The position numbers and the translations under genes are program-made. Source: Trichobilharzia szidati (taxonomy: Eukaryota > Platyhelminthes > Trematoda > Strigeidida > Schistosomatidae). Taken from it: 64,000 nucleotides of DNA. The stretch is taken from positions 40,192,758 through 40,256,757 of the forward strand of contig OX235277.1 of the NCBI GenBank assembly GCA_944472155.2. Direction: 5' to 3'. How positions within the stretch are numbered: position 1 is the stretch's first letter; each line of letters begins with the position of its first letter. Positions 1-11,271 of this stretch are shown in pieces. Under the pieces are notes generated by a model. That model had not been told where the DNA came from and ran no database searches. It saw only the letters and a program-made list of their open reading frames with translations.

Positions 1-1555
1 ACCAAATAAGTATCCTGCAATACACTTCTAGTCACCATGTACTAAATAACACTGTATCAAACCTCAGATGTTGTCGAAGAATCGGTTATGGGGGCCGAGA
101 TGTCAATAGAGGGCGGACAGTTCTGTCCAACCTAACCAACGTGAAAAACACAAATCGACTTAAGCGAGCTAAGAAAGATAGTTAGGTTAACATCCGGTTT
201 TTTTTTACCATAACTGGTAGAGTGAGGAACCACAATTAATTTATATTTTTGTACTTTATATCTGCAGAATTCACACTTGTTCACGTTAATCCTACCGACT
301 CTTATTCATGTTTTTATTCCTTGTTGGTAAATTGGCGCACATTTTTCATCAGATTTAATGAATTCAGTAGCACACTGTGCTTTTTCCACTTTTCAGGTTT
401 GTTTTAATTCATCAATGAAGAGAAATTTATTATACCGCACAGTATGAATAAAGAATAACTCCATTTACATGCATTAATTCATAATGTATTGGATTGCTTT
501 TTTTGGTCAAAATGCCCCTTTTCCGTACCTTTTGATGTAAAAATTCACTTAGTGTATCTATTATTAGAAAATAAAATTTTTGAAATAAAATGGTTTATTG
601 AAAGGATTTAGAATATAATTAGAATGTCCAATATATAACTGTAAAACTAATGAATTATCACTGTTATTAAAACGGTAGGCTTGAAAAGTCAATAAGTCAT
701 GCTTTTGTTAGGACCACTGAAGTTTGGCGAATAGCTTCATCTTTTTAAAACAGGGAGGAACTTGCTTTGACATTACATACTGAACCACATGAAGAATAAC
801 CAAATGATCGGAAGGGAAGCGAAACGTGCATTCTTATAACAATAAGGAATACAGATATAGGCACGCAGATTGACAATGCAACTTTAATTTCTAATCATTT
901 ATGTTGATAATTTGTCGACAGAATTCACATAGCCAACATCTATCACATAAACGAAATAGTTACAGTTAAATGACATTTAAAAGTATAAATATTAGTCTTA
1001 CGGGTGTTACAATCTGTACGGATATAAACTGTGTCGTCCGTTAAATGCTCAACCTACAACTCTCTGAAATGCTTGTGGAACCCATTAGCCGCCAGAATAT
1101 GGATCAAGATTAGCATTTTGAACATTAATCTCAAGTCAGTCAGTGCTTATACATGATCTAGAGATTTGACAAGCGCATTACGATAAGCGTTTTCAACAAG
1201 TCACCAATTTAAGCTTCTCTCAACAGCTATCTTCGTTCCCTATTGAAGGTTAAACGACCATTTAGAGAAGACTAAACACAAAGAACTGTTGCAAGCAGTT
1301 ATGGAAAGGAAACGGAGACGGACAAGGCACACTATGAGTGGATCGTTGAGTGGAATCACATATCACGCCTAGAGGTAAAAGACAACTTAAGCGTCACTTC
1401 AAGGGTTCTATAGCTTGAGATGATGGGAACTCATGAAAAATCGTCGGACTAACTAAAAGGGAATACGGAGGGTAAATTGAAATGTAGGTGTGCTTTTGAA
1501 TCCATATGTTCCACTCTGAACATAAGAGTTTAATATTTATTTATTTACTTTTTTA
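1..1555. other. No recognised feature
   Basis: AT-rich sequence with stops in every frame and no reading frame of interest. I see no tRNA-like box, retroelement motif or tandem repeat here. It may be old decayed repeat or intergenic DNA. Confidence 0.5.
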
Positions 1556-1740
1556 TATTTCATTTTATTATGGCTTGATTCCACACAGTATGGAATTTTC
1601 ATCATGTAATATGGGTAGCCCAAATTTTGCAGACTGACCATTGATATCAGGTATGCGTCGGCCGGGAATCGAACTCCTGACCATGTGCATGATCGGCAAG
1701 CGTCCTAACAGCTTTGCCTGTACTCAACCTTATTTCTATA
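1556..1740 (-). mobile_element. tRNA-derived SINE (family T), antisense, 3' variant 1
   Basis: On the minus strand a tRNA-like head carries a B-box-like GGTTCGATTCC-type segment (here AGTTCGATTCC) and a GCATGATCGG/CATGCACATGG block shared with copies at 11.1, 32.8, 44.0 and 60.2 kb. The 3' body (GGGCTACCCATAT, then AATTCCATACTGTG) matches the 11.1 kb copy but not the 44 and 60 kb copies, so at least two 3' variants exist. It has no coding capacity and would need a LINE-type reverse transcriptase for mobility. The tRNA head is damaged near the A box. Confidence 0.7.
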
Positions 1741-2159
1741 AAGCTTTCAACCTATGGTTGTAGGGTTTGTGCAGAAAATAGAACCTGCTTTAGATTGAAC
1801 AATATTCGTTCGAATAAAATATATTCCTGATGATTGATTTATTTGATGACTCAACACATGTGGTCAATACATTTAAAATATAGCCTGCTGAGAATTCTAT
1901 CATATCTACGTGCGCACTTTTCACAGTAGGTACCATTATTATTATCATTATTGTTATCAATGTTAAATAATGTGATGTCGCTTCTTACAGCAAACGTTAA
2001 TCTTTCTCGAGATAGCAGGTGTTTGGAATGCATAAAAAAGGCAGTAGTGGAATGCTTCCTCGTGAATAACCATCAAATGTTTGCAGGTAAATTGTTAAAA
2101 TCCCGTAAATACGGTTTACAGTTTACGATTTATTTAGGATAGTAGGCTATGTGCCTGTG

Positions 2160-3777
2160 TTAATCCTTTCGATTTGTTACACACAGGAGGTCCAATCTCG
2201 CCTTGAATGAATCAACGGATGGCGCTGATACGACGTGTTCCGGTAGGGAGTTCCAATGGTTCACAATCCGATGCGAAAAACGGATCTCCAAATGCAGACG
2301 ATTCGACCGTGGTTTTTGAACCTTGAGGTGATGTCCTCGCAATTGGTTGGTGCTAGAAGGAAGAAATAAATTAGATAAATTTGCTCCAAAATCATTTCTT
2401 AGGATACGGTATGCTAGTATTAGGTCACCCCTAAGTCGTCTGTATGACAGTGGAAATAAACCCAGTCGACTTAACCTCTCTTCATATGAGAGGGTTGAGA
2501 AACCTTTTATCAGCTTAGTTCCTACTCTTTGCACCCTTTCTAATAAGTCCATTTCGTATTTGAAACACGGGCTCGCTGCCTGGATCCCATATTCCAAATG
2601 AGGTCTGATATAAGTCGGATATAATATACGGAATATTTCAGCGTCAAAATTCGCAAAAGCTTTGCGTATGGCCCATAATATTCGAAAACCTTTAGTGGCT
2701 GCAGCTCTACAGTTTGTTGCTGTTTTCAAGTCATGCTGCACAACCACTCCCAAGTCCTTGTACTCAGTGACCACTGGAAGAGTAATGCCATTCGTTGAGT
2801 AATTGTGCACGTGACTATGGGATACATGCATAACTGCACTCTTGCTTAAGTTAATCTCCAAGGCCCAGTGCTTACACCAATCACTTAACAAGTTTAAATC
2901 TTCCTGCAAAGCAAGTTGATCACTATCATCGTGTAAAGCCCTCCATATCTTGATGTCGTCAGCAAACGGTAAGCAGGATGACCTAACTACCGATGGAATC
3001 TCATTAACATAAATCAGGAAAAGAAGTGGGCCTAGAATTGTACCCTGAGGAACGCCACTCTTAACCGATTCCCATGTTGATAAAACCCCATTAACTCGTA
3101 CTCTTTGTCTTCTGTCCTTTAGAAAGTCTTGAATCCAGTCGGCAACCACTTTATTGATTCCCATACTACCTAACTTTACTAGAAGACCAGAATGAGAAAC
3201 CCTGTCAAACGCCTTGCTAAGGTCGATGAATATGGCATCCACCGGTATATTAGCATCAGCTGAGCTTGCCCAACTTTCTCTGGCCAAAAGAAGGTTGGTC
3301 AAGCAAGAATGACCTGCTCTAAAACCATGCTGTTCCACAGCGAAAAGTTTTTTCCCTTCAATGAACTGAATGATAGCATCACGAATTATTCTTTCTAGTA
3401 GTTTAACAACAATACTGGTCAAACTAACAGGACGATAGTTCTGAACTTAGTTTCTAGATCCGGTTTTGAAGACCGGACTAATGATGGCATCTTTCCAGTC
3501 TCTTGGACATTTAGACTGGTCCAGAGACATATTGAAGACTACCGATAATGGCTCGGCTATGTTTTCAGCCAATGCTGTTAAAATACGTGGGTGGAGTTCA
3601 TCAGGGCCACTGGACTTACCAGGATTGAGCCTTAGAAGGTACTTTAGGACAGTATCCTTTCCAATGTATAAGGGTGCCATTTTCAAGTTACCTTCTGGAA
3701 AAGTTACAAAGCTGGTATCAATATTATCAGAGAATACTTGACTAAAGTGCTTGGACAAAGCCTCAGCCTTAGTCAAG
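2160..3777 (-). pseudogene. CR1-type non-LTR retrotransposon RT (family A), one in-frame stop
   Basis: This would encode the reverse transcriptase of a CR1-clade LINE. The minus-strand frame runs from the gap edge to a TAA at 2160-2162. It reads the finger motif (GKSSGPDELHPRIL), then KDAIISPVFKTGSRN, a TAA stop at 3447-3449, and on in the same frame through NYRPVSLTSIVVKLLERII, FIDLSKAFDRVSHSGLL, GVPQGTILGPLLFLIYVNEI and the catalytic FADDIKIW about 150 residues after the stop. The thumb and a C-terminal tail follow. Only this one nonsense codon breaks about 540 codons, so the copy is fairly young. The 5' part (endonuclease) is lost in or beyond the gap. Family-level naming (SR1/Perere-like) is inference. 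Confidence 0.9.
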
Positions 3778-4276
3778 NNNNNNNNNNNNNNNNNNNNNNN
3801 NNNNNNNNNNNNNNNNNNNNNNNNNNNNNNNNNNNNNNNNNNNNNNNNNNNNNNNNNNNNNNNNNNNNNNNNNNNNNNNNNNNNNNNNNNNNNNNNNNNN
3901 NNNNNNNNNNNNNNNNNNNNNNNNNNNNNNNNNNNNNNNNNNNNNNNNNNNNNNNNNNNNNNNNNNNNNNNNNNNNNNNNNNNNNNNNNNNNNNNNNNNN
4001 NNNNNNNNNNNNNNNNNNNNNNNNNNNNNNNNNNNNNNNNNNNNNNNNNNNNNNNNNNNNNNNNNNNNNNNNNNNNNNNNNNNNNNNNNNNNNNNNNNNN
4101 NNNNNNNNNNNNNNNNNNNNNNNNNNNNNNNNNNNNNNNNNNNNNNNNNNNNNNNNNNNNNNNNNNNNNNNNNNNNNNNNNNNNNNNNNNNNNNNNNNNN
4201 NNNNNNNNNNNNNNNNNNNNNNNNNNNNNNNNNNNNNNNNNNNNNNNNNNNNNNNNNNNNNNNNNNNNNNNNNNNN
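3778..4276. other. Assembly gap (499 N)
   Basis: Run of 499 undetermined bases. It lies at the 5' side of the CR1-type RT, so it may hide more of that element. Reading frames that cross it are artefacts of translating N. Confidence 0.99.
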
Positions 4277-5215
4277 ACGATAATTGTCGCATCTCTCCTT
4301 GATTTCGCCCGTATGTCAGATCATAACAGATGATCTGAAGAATTAGAAGCTATCCGATTTTTCGACAGAATGAGAAGAATAATTAGAGCGTAAGAGAATT
4401 TATTTTGAATGATTTATTTCGAATGGATACTAAGAGCTTTTTGTTTACCTAAAGTAATTGCGTGTCCTATATATATCTACATATATATCCTCTTAAAACT
4501 ATCAAAACAATGGACATACAAGTAAACTGGTGTGTACAAAGCACTTCAGCATTTGTTTACCTTCATAATTCTCGAGAATCCTGGAAGATTGCCACCCCTA
4601 TTGCTTTTGGTAAATGAATGCCTGAGAACTTCCTAAATTATTTACGTGATCGCTTTTGTTATGATATCTATTTGTTGAAGTTAACTTTTAGCCAAAATAA
4701 ACTTGGGATCGCCAGTTAGAGAAGTCATTGAAAGTCATGTGATGTGCAGTAGTCACCGGATATTGTTCAGCTATTTATGAGAATTAAAGAAGAAAACAAA
4801 GAACAGAAAGAGAGGGGAGTCAGTTTCATTTTTTTTTCATATATTTCTTAAGCAAGAAATTTTGGAAATACAACATCTGCCTATTGCTGTATTTTAAGAA
4901 GTATTTACACTTCAAGGAAAAACATTTTTCTGGCTTAGAAAGTTGACGATGGATTTGAGAAAATTACTTAAGAGACAGCATTTTGTACCAAAAATAAAAA
5001 GTGCTGGAAATATATAAATATATACATATTAGGACATTATGCATAGAACCAGTTTCTCTCACATTCTAAGTGGAACATGAAAGTGTCTAATTTTCAAGGG
5101 GTTGTTTCTAAGGGTTTGATTTATTTCAAATTTGAACACAGACAGATATCAGTAAGAGGAGCGCTGAAATAATCGACAGTCGTTTCTTCCTATTTGTCAT
5201 CTTTATCATTATTCA
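4277..5215. other. No recognised feature
   Basis: AT-rich sequence between the gap and a decayed PLE. No reading frame, promoter box or repeat motif that I can identify. Part of it could be the 5' region of the neighbouring CR1 element or PLE 3' sequence. Confidence 0.45.
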
Positions 5216-5219
5216 TTTC

Positions 5220-6035
5220 ATTTTTTACATTCCCCTACATACTTCTTGGTTAATTTATCAGGGTAATTAATAAGTTTCAAAGCTTTTCTTATATGCCTGT
5301 TTTAGATTTTCCTTGGTGCTACCTAGTTTTTGTGCTCTATCACTTAAACATTTCACCAATCCTATTTTTACTGACATACGGTGGAATGATCAGAAATCCA
5401 AATATCGGTTTGAATGTACGGGTTTCCTGTAAACACTAATGTTTAACTTCGCGTCTTCTTTGCTTTTTACACCATAGTCTAACATTGGAAGTTCCCCTTT
5501 CCTGACCTTCCAATGCATAAGTGAATTTAATTGCCTCCACCTTTGTGTTAATGTGTTCTAAAAGTCTATCTATATCCTGTGTTCTAAGCACAGTGAATGT
5601 GTCATCTACATACCTCCACCATACTTTTGGTGTAGGGGTGAACATTTCAATCGCTATGTTTTCCCATCTATCCATGAATAGATCTGCCACAACCGAGGAT
5701 TTGGTAACCCCATGGCTACTCCCTCATTTTGTTTGTATATTTTCCCTTGAAAATTAAATACTGTACAAGTCAGACATAGCTGCACTGCTAGCATTTTATC
5801 CTCTAGTGGTACTTTTGTTCCAGGTTCAATTTCTTGGTCAGAAATGTGTACGTTTCTAACTGCCTCTATAGCCTCTATATTTATTATCGTTATAGGTGTA
5901 TATAAAACGACAATGTCAAAGCTAACTCTTTGTCAAATACTGTTGCCATCTGCGTTGAGTTTGGATTCTAAATCTCGTCTTTGCAGAGTAGTCTTACACG
6001 ACTTACCGCACATCATGTGGAAAATACTCAGGTAA
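5220..6035 (-). pseudogene. Penelope-like element, RT domain, frameshifted
   Basis: Reading the minus strand gives successive PLE blocks in shifting frames: TLQRRDLESKLN, SFDIVVLYTPITI, then KQNEGVAMG. After a one-base frame change near 5695-5705 come VVADLFMDRWENIAIEMF and the catalytic WWRYVDDTFTV. After another shift come KLNISVYRKPVHSNRYLDF, a stop, and IGLVKCLSDRAQKLG. The order and the YVDD box are those of the PLE reverse transcriptase, and the last block is the post-RT linker. No GIY-YIG domain follows. Several frameshifts and stops make it non-functional. Confidence 0.88.
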
Positions 6036-6147
6036 CATTCTCGGACACAAAATGATACATTTTGAATGCGGGAAAGAATACGTTAAACAGCTGAATAATG
6101 TAAACAATACCTTTTTTTAATAAGGGTCGAATTTAGGACCTTCACTT
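6036..6147. other. Short spacer between PLE and CR1-like element
   Basis: About 110 bases between the PLE fragment and the probable 3' tail of the family B element. No motif seen. Confidence 0.4.
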
Positions 6148-7627
6148 CATAATAATAATAATAGTCTACTTTATTCCAAAAGAGCAGTACTTATAATACA
6201 GAATGGAATTCTCAGCGCTTGTCACAATATTGCATCTGATTTACTCAAAATAAAAATTAAATTAAAACAAAATTAACCAGAGAAATTTGTCCACATTTAC
6301 GATATAAAGTCAAAAATATTCGAAGCATGAACTGAGAATATTAAATGTAATAATAACAACAGTGAGTTTGTTTCAAACAGTATTGTCGATTCAGTTTGGA
6401 AACCTTAGCATGTTATTGAATCTAATGTTCTGTTGATATAGTGTAGTGAGGGGAAATACAAAATTAACAGTTATAACACAACTTAAATGATGTTCACACT
6501 TATGAAAAAATAAATAAAAATAAAAACAAAAAATTGAGAGGATTATAAATATAAGAAGTACAATAACAATAAAGCTTGATGTTGTAAGGGTGAAGGAAAT
6601 CGTTTATTTACTAGTGCAATGAAGGTTAGTCAGTTCATGCCTGACACTATTTTCATCACATGAAGTACGTGCCAAATATGGTATAGTTAAATTTTTATAC
6701 TAAGATGTACATGCATGAAGTCTTCTGAGGAAACACAAGGGTTGGAGCTGCTGGTAGAGTGGGTGCTCACAGTCTGACAAAATTCCTTTAGCAAATTGGT
6801 TGCATGAAATCAAGTGCCTATTAATGACAGTGTCAACGATATGGCCTAATGGGATACCACTCGCCCTACAAACAGTCTTCAGAGTTCTACGACATAGTAT
6901 GACATAGTCTTTTTTAAGCAATCTAGGAAAGAATAAGGGTGAACAGTAAAGAAGAATAGGTAAGATGCACTAGTTGACAAACTGTAAGAGGATTGGTTGA
7001 GTTATGCCTGAGTGCCTTAACTTCTTAATGTAAACCGTCAGACGAAATATTCTTATAGAAATCGCTAAACCATGAGAAGACCAGGATTGGTTAGAAGAAA
7101 GAATTAATCCAAGATACTTTACTTCAGACTTGGTTTCGATATCAGTATCATCAATTTTGCAAGGGGCCATAGGAACCAACTGCTTCATTTAACTTTCGTT
7201 TACATAGGAAACTGAAATTGACAGTCTGACATTTGGAAGGATTTAGTTTAAGCCCATTAGACGAAGACCATTTTCTAATTCCTGATAGAAAGCTGTTCAT
7301 CTTAGTATACTCTAGCTGGGAGTTAACAGACAGCGAAATAGTTAGATCGTCGGCATACTTAACAAAGTTCATTTCGTCAGAGTGAGGCAAGTCATGGAAG
7401 AGGAAAGAAAACAGAAAAGGAGGAAGGACAGCATCTTGAGGGAGACCAGCCTCAGTGAGCAACGAGGTGGACGACTTTCCCTGATATACAATGTACTGCT
7501 TTCTTCCTGAGAAATAAGAATGCAGCCATTTGACAACCCAACAGTCAGTTTCAGCAAGCTTGTTTAACAAAATGTCCCTACAGCTGTACTGAGTCGAAAG
7601 CAGATGTGTAATCTGCTGGCTAACCAT
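6148..7627 (-). pseudogene. CR1/Jockey-like retrotransposon family B, 5'-truncated pseudogene
   Basis: Minus-strand RT palm, thumb and C-terminus, colinear with the intact copy at 62.3-63.7 kb. Blocks seen are WLHSYFSGRKQYIVYQ, EAGLPQDAVLPPFLFSFLF (G to D and S to P changes against the intact copy), the catalytic NFVKYADDLTISL, LNPSKCQTVNFSF, then after a frameshift near 7170-7185 ETKSEVKYLGLILSS and RHSGITQPILLQFVN. In-frame stops lie at 6970-6972 and 6700-6702, and the natural stop is at 6604-6606. The 3' UTR probably extends to an (ATT)n tail near 6148. The N-terminal RT fingers are missing. Confidence 0.85.
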
Positions 7628-7874
7628 TCAACCATTCGGGGAAGAATTCAGCGACCGATGAATGATAACTATGTCAACCAGTGATACAGTGCTATACCTA
7701 ACCAGAGCCTCTGATGAGAATCCACTTTGTATTGACATTGTGGACCTCAGTGGCTATTACATGTCAGTGTGTCTGCAAGACATCCCTCCAGTACCTACAA
7801 GTCAACGGAAGACTAATATTTACATTATGGATGTCGTGGGAAATTGGACCAAATCCAGTTGGAGCGATCCTTAA

Positions 7875-8042
7875 AAACTAGGCGGCACTGGACTATGGTT
7901 TCGTCCTACTTATTGGGAGTCCTCATCAGTGCACACTATGACCCACCAATGACTGAATCTAGCACCTTCCAAGTTATGAGGCAAGCTCACTGATCATTCA
8001 GCCTTTTTAGCCGAAATTCAATCACGCATGGATTCAAACTTC
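7875..8042 (-). mobile_element. HHR-SINE copy (Sm-alpha-like), antisense
   Basis: The minus strand carries a tRNA-like segment (GGCTGAATGATCAGTGAGC, with A-box similarity, then a decayed B box) followed by a hammerhead-like segment. The order tRNA head then hammerhead is the same as in the other HHR-SINEs here. The 3' half is diverged, so the lower boundary is uncertain. Confidence 0.7.
7881..7945 (-). ncRNA. Hammerhead-like motif in SINE
   Basis: On the minus strand a literal CTGATGA is followed by a C-rich stem II strand, TAGGAC, GAAA and a GTC cleavage triplet. Pairing GCACTG with CAGTGC gives a perfect 6-bp stem I, but that register shifts the core to ATGAGGA (C3 replaced by A). In the other register the core is perfect but stem I is lost. 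The motif is therefore recognisable but probably weak or dead. Confidence 0.6.
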
Positions 8043-8227
8043 TGCCAGTTTGATAAAACGCCAATTGATATGAAATTAGATGTTTTGAAAGATTAATCAT
8101 AATTCCATACTGATATAACTCATGGGATTTGAATTTTTACTAATTTCATTTCGGTGGACACGAATTTTCAGAATGGGAAATTATTTGTCACTTAAATTGA
8201 GAATTGATGGAAATCAATGATAAGTAT

Positions 8228-8790
8228 ATTTTCTATAGTTTGGTTTGTAAGGGTTAGTTATGTTTTTACGAGTTGATCACGGATTGAAATCAGTTAAGGA
8301 AACAGCTGTCCAGTACTCCCTGGCTGGTTTTCAATGGTTCTCTAACTGATATCAGTCCGTGATCAACTCGTAAAAACATAACTAACCCTTACAAACTAAG
8401 CTATAGAAAATTAATCTGATGCATGCTAGTGACTTGCTACAGGATGGAGTTTCCTGGAGTTAGTTCTAGTGAGAAGTCGTGACCAGTGAGGTCCAAATAG
8501 ATGTCATGTGTGTGGATGGATGTCCCACCAACGACAATGGTTGAGTCGCACTAAATCACGAATAGGCAGAAGTTAGAACTCGTAGGCTGGCTGAATCGGG
8601 TCCCAGTGGCTGAATGATATACGAGCTTGCCTTGTAACCGGAAGGTCCTGGGTTCGAATTCCAGTGGTTGCGTACTGCCGATGATTCCCAAAAGAGGATG
8701 AAACGGCAGCTGTCCAGTATTCCCTTATTTTCAATGGTTTTCTAACTGATATTAGTCCGTGATCAATTCGTAAAAGAATAAGTATATTTA
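8228..8790 (+). mobile_element. HHR-SINE fold-back plus dimer
   Basis: Positions 8228-8296 and 8343-8411 are about 69-base inverted arms that represent the SINE 3' tail facing outward on both sides. From 8297 the sense strand runs through the 3' half of a hammerhead, the tail and then a second, nearly full monomer to about 8776. The two GTC cleavage positions (8310 and 8714) are 404 bases apart. The second monomer has an A box (TGGCTGAATGAT) and a B box (GGTTCGAATTCC). Confidence 0.85.
8671..8720 (+). ncRNA. Hammerhead-like motif in SINE (CCGATGA core)
   Basis: Stem I GTACTG, core CCGATGA (U4 changed to C), stem II TTCC/GGAT around an A-rich loop, GAAA, a short stem III and GTC, then CAGTAT closing stem I with one mismatch. 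The U4 change is shared with other copies of this subfamily, so it is a subfamily trait rather than a private mutation. Low or no cleavage is expected. Confidence 0.7.
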
Positions 8791-9205
8791 ATAAATTTAT
8801 TTATTTTGACAAGATCTTGTATTTTGTCTGACAGTGTTAATTTATATGTCAAAAGTAAATGATACGCAGATACTCATATCAGTATCACATTTTCCTTGTA
8901 AGAAATAAGAATGCTACACAGAGATAAATGAGCCTTATTGAGGTCTGTATTCTGTAAGTTTTCTTCAAGAAGTTTCACTTATTTTTCATTTATGTCTACA
9001 ATCCATGACATTATTGTCGTTTATGAGTGTGTTCCTTTTGTGTGTTAGGAATTCATCAACACCGAATCAGAATTTCTTGTCCAGCTAGGCCTGACAGAGG
9101 ATTACTTCAGTTTATTAGCAATGATTTCTAGCTGAGCTTGGGAATAGTTCCAAATTACTTGGTTCATGTTACTGAGTACATGGGGAAGACTGTTTCCCGA
9201 TCACT
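8791..9205. other. No recognised feature
   Basis: AT-rich spacer between the SINE dimer and an RTE fragment. No coding or repeat motif recognised. Confidence 0.4.
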
Positions 9206-9209
9206 TTAA

Positions 9210-10400
9210 AATTGCAACTCTACGCATCATCATCACAGAAGAAAGCATAGAATGGCAGTCAGACATCTACATCAACTTCATTGACTTCGAAAAGGCCTTC
9301 TACAGACAGCGTTGACCGAGAAGTAATTTAGAAACTACTACAACAATATGGCGTGCCTCAAGTCGTTCTCAACCTCATTTAACAGATGGCTATATGACAG
9401 TGCTTGTCACGTGTCAACCGATCCACAACGTAAGACTCAGCGAGGCGTTCCAAGTGAAAATAGGAGTAACATAAGGCTGCCAATTATCACCCACGATGAT
9501 ATCCCTAATTGTAATGAACTGAATTATGCGTCAGACTATGCACAGGAATAAGCTGTCATGACTGATAAGAAGACTGTGGAAGATTCTAATTTAGCAGATG
9601 ATGTATGTTTAATGACACACAGAGTTGAAGATTTTGGGGCGAAAACCAGCAATTCGACAGCGGAAGAAGCTACAAATACAGTAATTCGGGTGAAGACAAA
9701 GGTGATGAGGGTCATCAACAACAAAAAGCATCAGTCGCTCTCAAAAGGAGAAACTTGGAAGAAGAAGCCACTTCCTTCTCTTATCCAGGAAGTATCGTTC
9801 CAACCACAGGCGGAACGGATGAAGATGTCGAAGCCAGCCAGAATGCGAAGGGCAAGGTACATCTTCACCACTGCAAAATCAGTTGGAAAATCTTCTGAAC
9901 ACAGCATGAAGAATAAAACTCGGATTTTTCAACACCAATGATAAGTTTGTTAGTGCTTCTATATGGCCAGAATCTTGGCGCATTATAAAGGGTATTTACT
10001 ACAGGCTTTTATCAACAGCTACTTTCACTGGCTCTATACTGAGGATCAAATGGCCAGCGAGAAATAATTAGCAACAAGAAACAATGAGAAGAAACTAACC
10101 CAGAACCTATCATTCAACAAATATGTACAAGAAAACGGAGATGGGTTGTGCACACACTGAAGAGACTGTTGAATGGCATCACTAACCGAGCCATTACTCA
10201 AGTGGAACCCGAATGGGAAACGACGAGTTGGACGTGTGTCCGAGGGTGAGTTGGAGACGACCGTATGAAGGAGATATCAGAGAATATAGGCAATCTTAAG
10301 GCTAGCTAAAGAAGAGTGCAGAGAACAGGACAAATTGGAGACGTGCTGTTGAAACCCTATTTTCTAATCTGAACCAAAGGGACAATTATGAATAATAATA
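9210..10400 (+). pseudogene. RTE-clade (SR2-like) retrotransposon, 3' two-thirds, decayed
   Basis: Plus-strand blocks in several frames are SDIYINFIDFEKAF (RT palm), a decayed VKIGVT-GCQLSP region, GGTDEDVEASQNAKGKVHLH (thumb/connection, usual RTE order) and RRWVVHTLKRLLNGITNRAI near the C-terminus. The element ends with an (AAT)n tail near 10390, a typical RTE 3' end shared with other copies in the window. Many stops and frameshifts are present; the YADD box is not intact. The 5' end and endonuclease are absent. Confidence 0.8.
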
Positions 10401-10504
10401 ATGAGTACAGTTTCTATTTTAAGGTTTCATTACAAACAATAAACTATGCTTCCACATTAGTTTGTTTATTAGATGCATCACACAGTCAAACAGTATTAGT
10501 ATTC

Positions 10505-10590
10505 ACTGGGTGACGTTTCGAACAAAATTTATTGTTCATAATCATATCAGTTGTAATCACACGACTTTGAAACTTGAGCTGTTTTTTTGC
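10505..10590 (-). ncRNA. PLE terminal repeat with hammerhead-like stem
   Basis: On the minus strand CTGATATGATTAT is followed by GAACAA, a short loop, TTGTTC (6 bp, perfect), then GAAACGTC. The same segment lies downstream of PLE fragments at 23.86-23.95 and 50.83-50.92 kb. The 50.8 kb copy has GAGCA/TGCTC instead, a compensatory change in the stem. The catalytic core is imperfect. Confidence 0.5.
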
Positions 10591-11097
10591 ATTGTGTACT
10601 ATTTCAACGTTTGCTAGATCCACCTCCATTTTCCCTTATATACTTTTTAAGCAGTCAGCTATTGGTTGGTTTGTTCATAGGCAGAGCTTCTTACTGCTAA
10701 TACTTTCTCGCCGGCTAACCATTTGTTCTTCAAGATGGAGCCAGCAAATATAGCTGTTTATAAAAGTCTGCAGTCGCCTGCTGGAAATCTTTTTCATGAC
10801 ACGCAATGCAAGTTTCTGACCCGTATAGAAGGACTGACCAACTTCACAATTATGTTGAAAATCCGAATCCTGATCCCTATTTTGTGGAGTGCAGAAGGTT
10901 TCTAGAATGATTTCAGATTGATGAAGGTGTATCTTGCCTTTCGGATTCTGGCTGGATTTGACATCTTCATCCGTTCTGACAGCTATAGTTGAAACCATGC
11001 TTCGTAGATAAGTGAAGGAAGTAACCTCTGACAAATCTTTCTCGTTGATGGTGACTGGTGCTGGTTGTTGTTGCTGTTAATCAATTCGTTTTCTTTC

Positions 11098-11255
11098 TTT
11101 TGATTACAGCTTGATTCCACACTGTATTTTCTGGTACATGTATGGAATTTTCAGCATGTGATACCGGTAGCCCAAATTTTGCGTCGGCAGGGGATCGAAC
11201 CCCGAACCATGTGCATGATCGGAGAGATTCATAACCACTGTGCCACCGACGCACA
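11098..11255 (-). mobile_element. tRNA-derived SINE (family T), best-preserved head
   Basis: The minus strand begins GCGTCGGTGGCACAG and ends its tRNA-like part with CCGACGC, giving a perfect 7-bp acceptor-like stem. A Pol III A box (GTGGCACAGTGG) and B box (GGTTCGATCCCC) are clear. The body then reads AAAATTTGGGCTACCGG and AATTCCATAC and ends in an AATCAAAAG-type tail, as in the copy at 1556-1740. It is inserted in an RTE fragment of the same orientation. Confidence 0.8.
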
Positions 11256-11271
11256 CAAAACCAGCTCCTCA

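Noticed and set aside
2347..2601. Plus-strand protein inside the CR1 element
   Set aside because: Shadow of the minus-strand RT frame.
3738..4302. Open reading frames crossing the first N run
   Set aside because: They are translations of undetermined bases; only the real CR1 frame on the minus strand has support.
8580..8700. Functional tRNA gene
   Set aside because: A and B boxes are present but no cloverleaf with acceptor stem forms; it is the SINE promoter.
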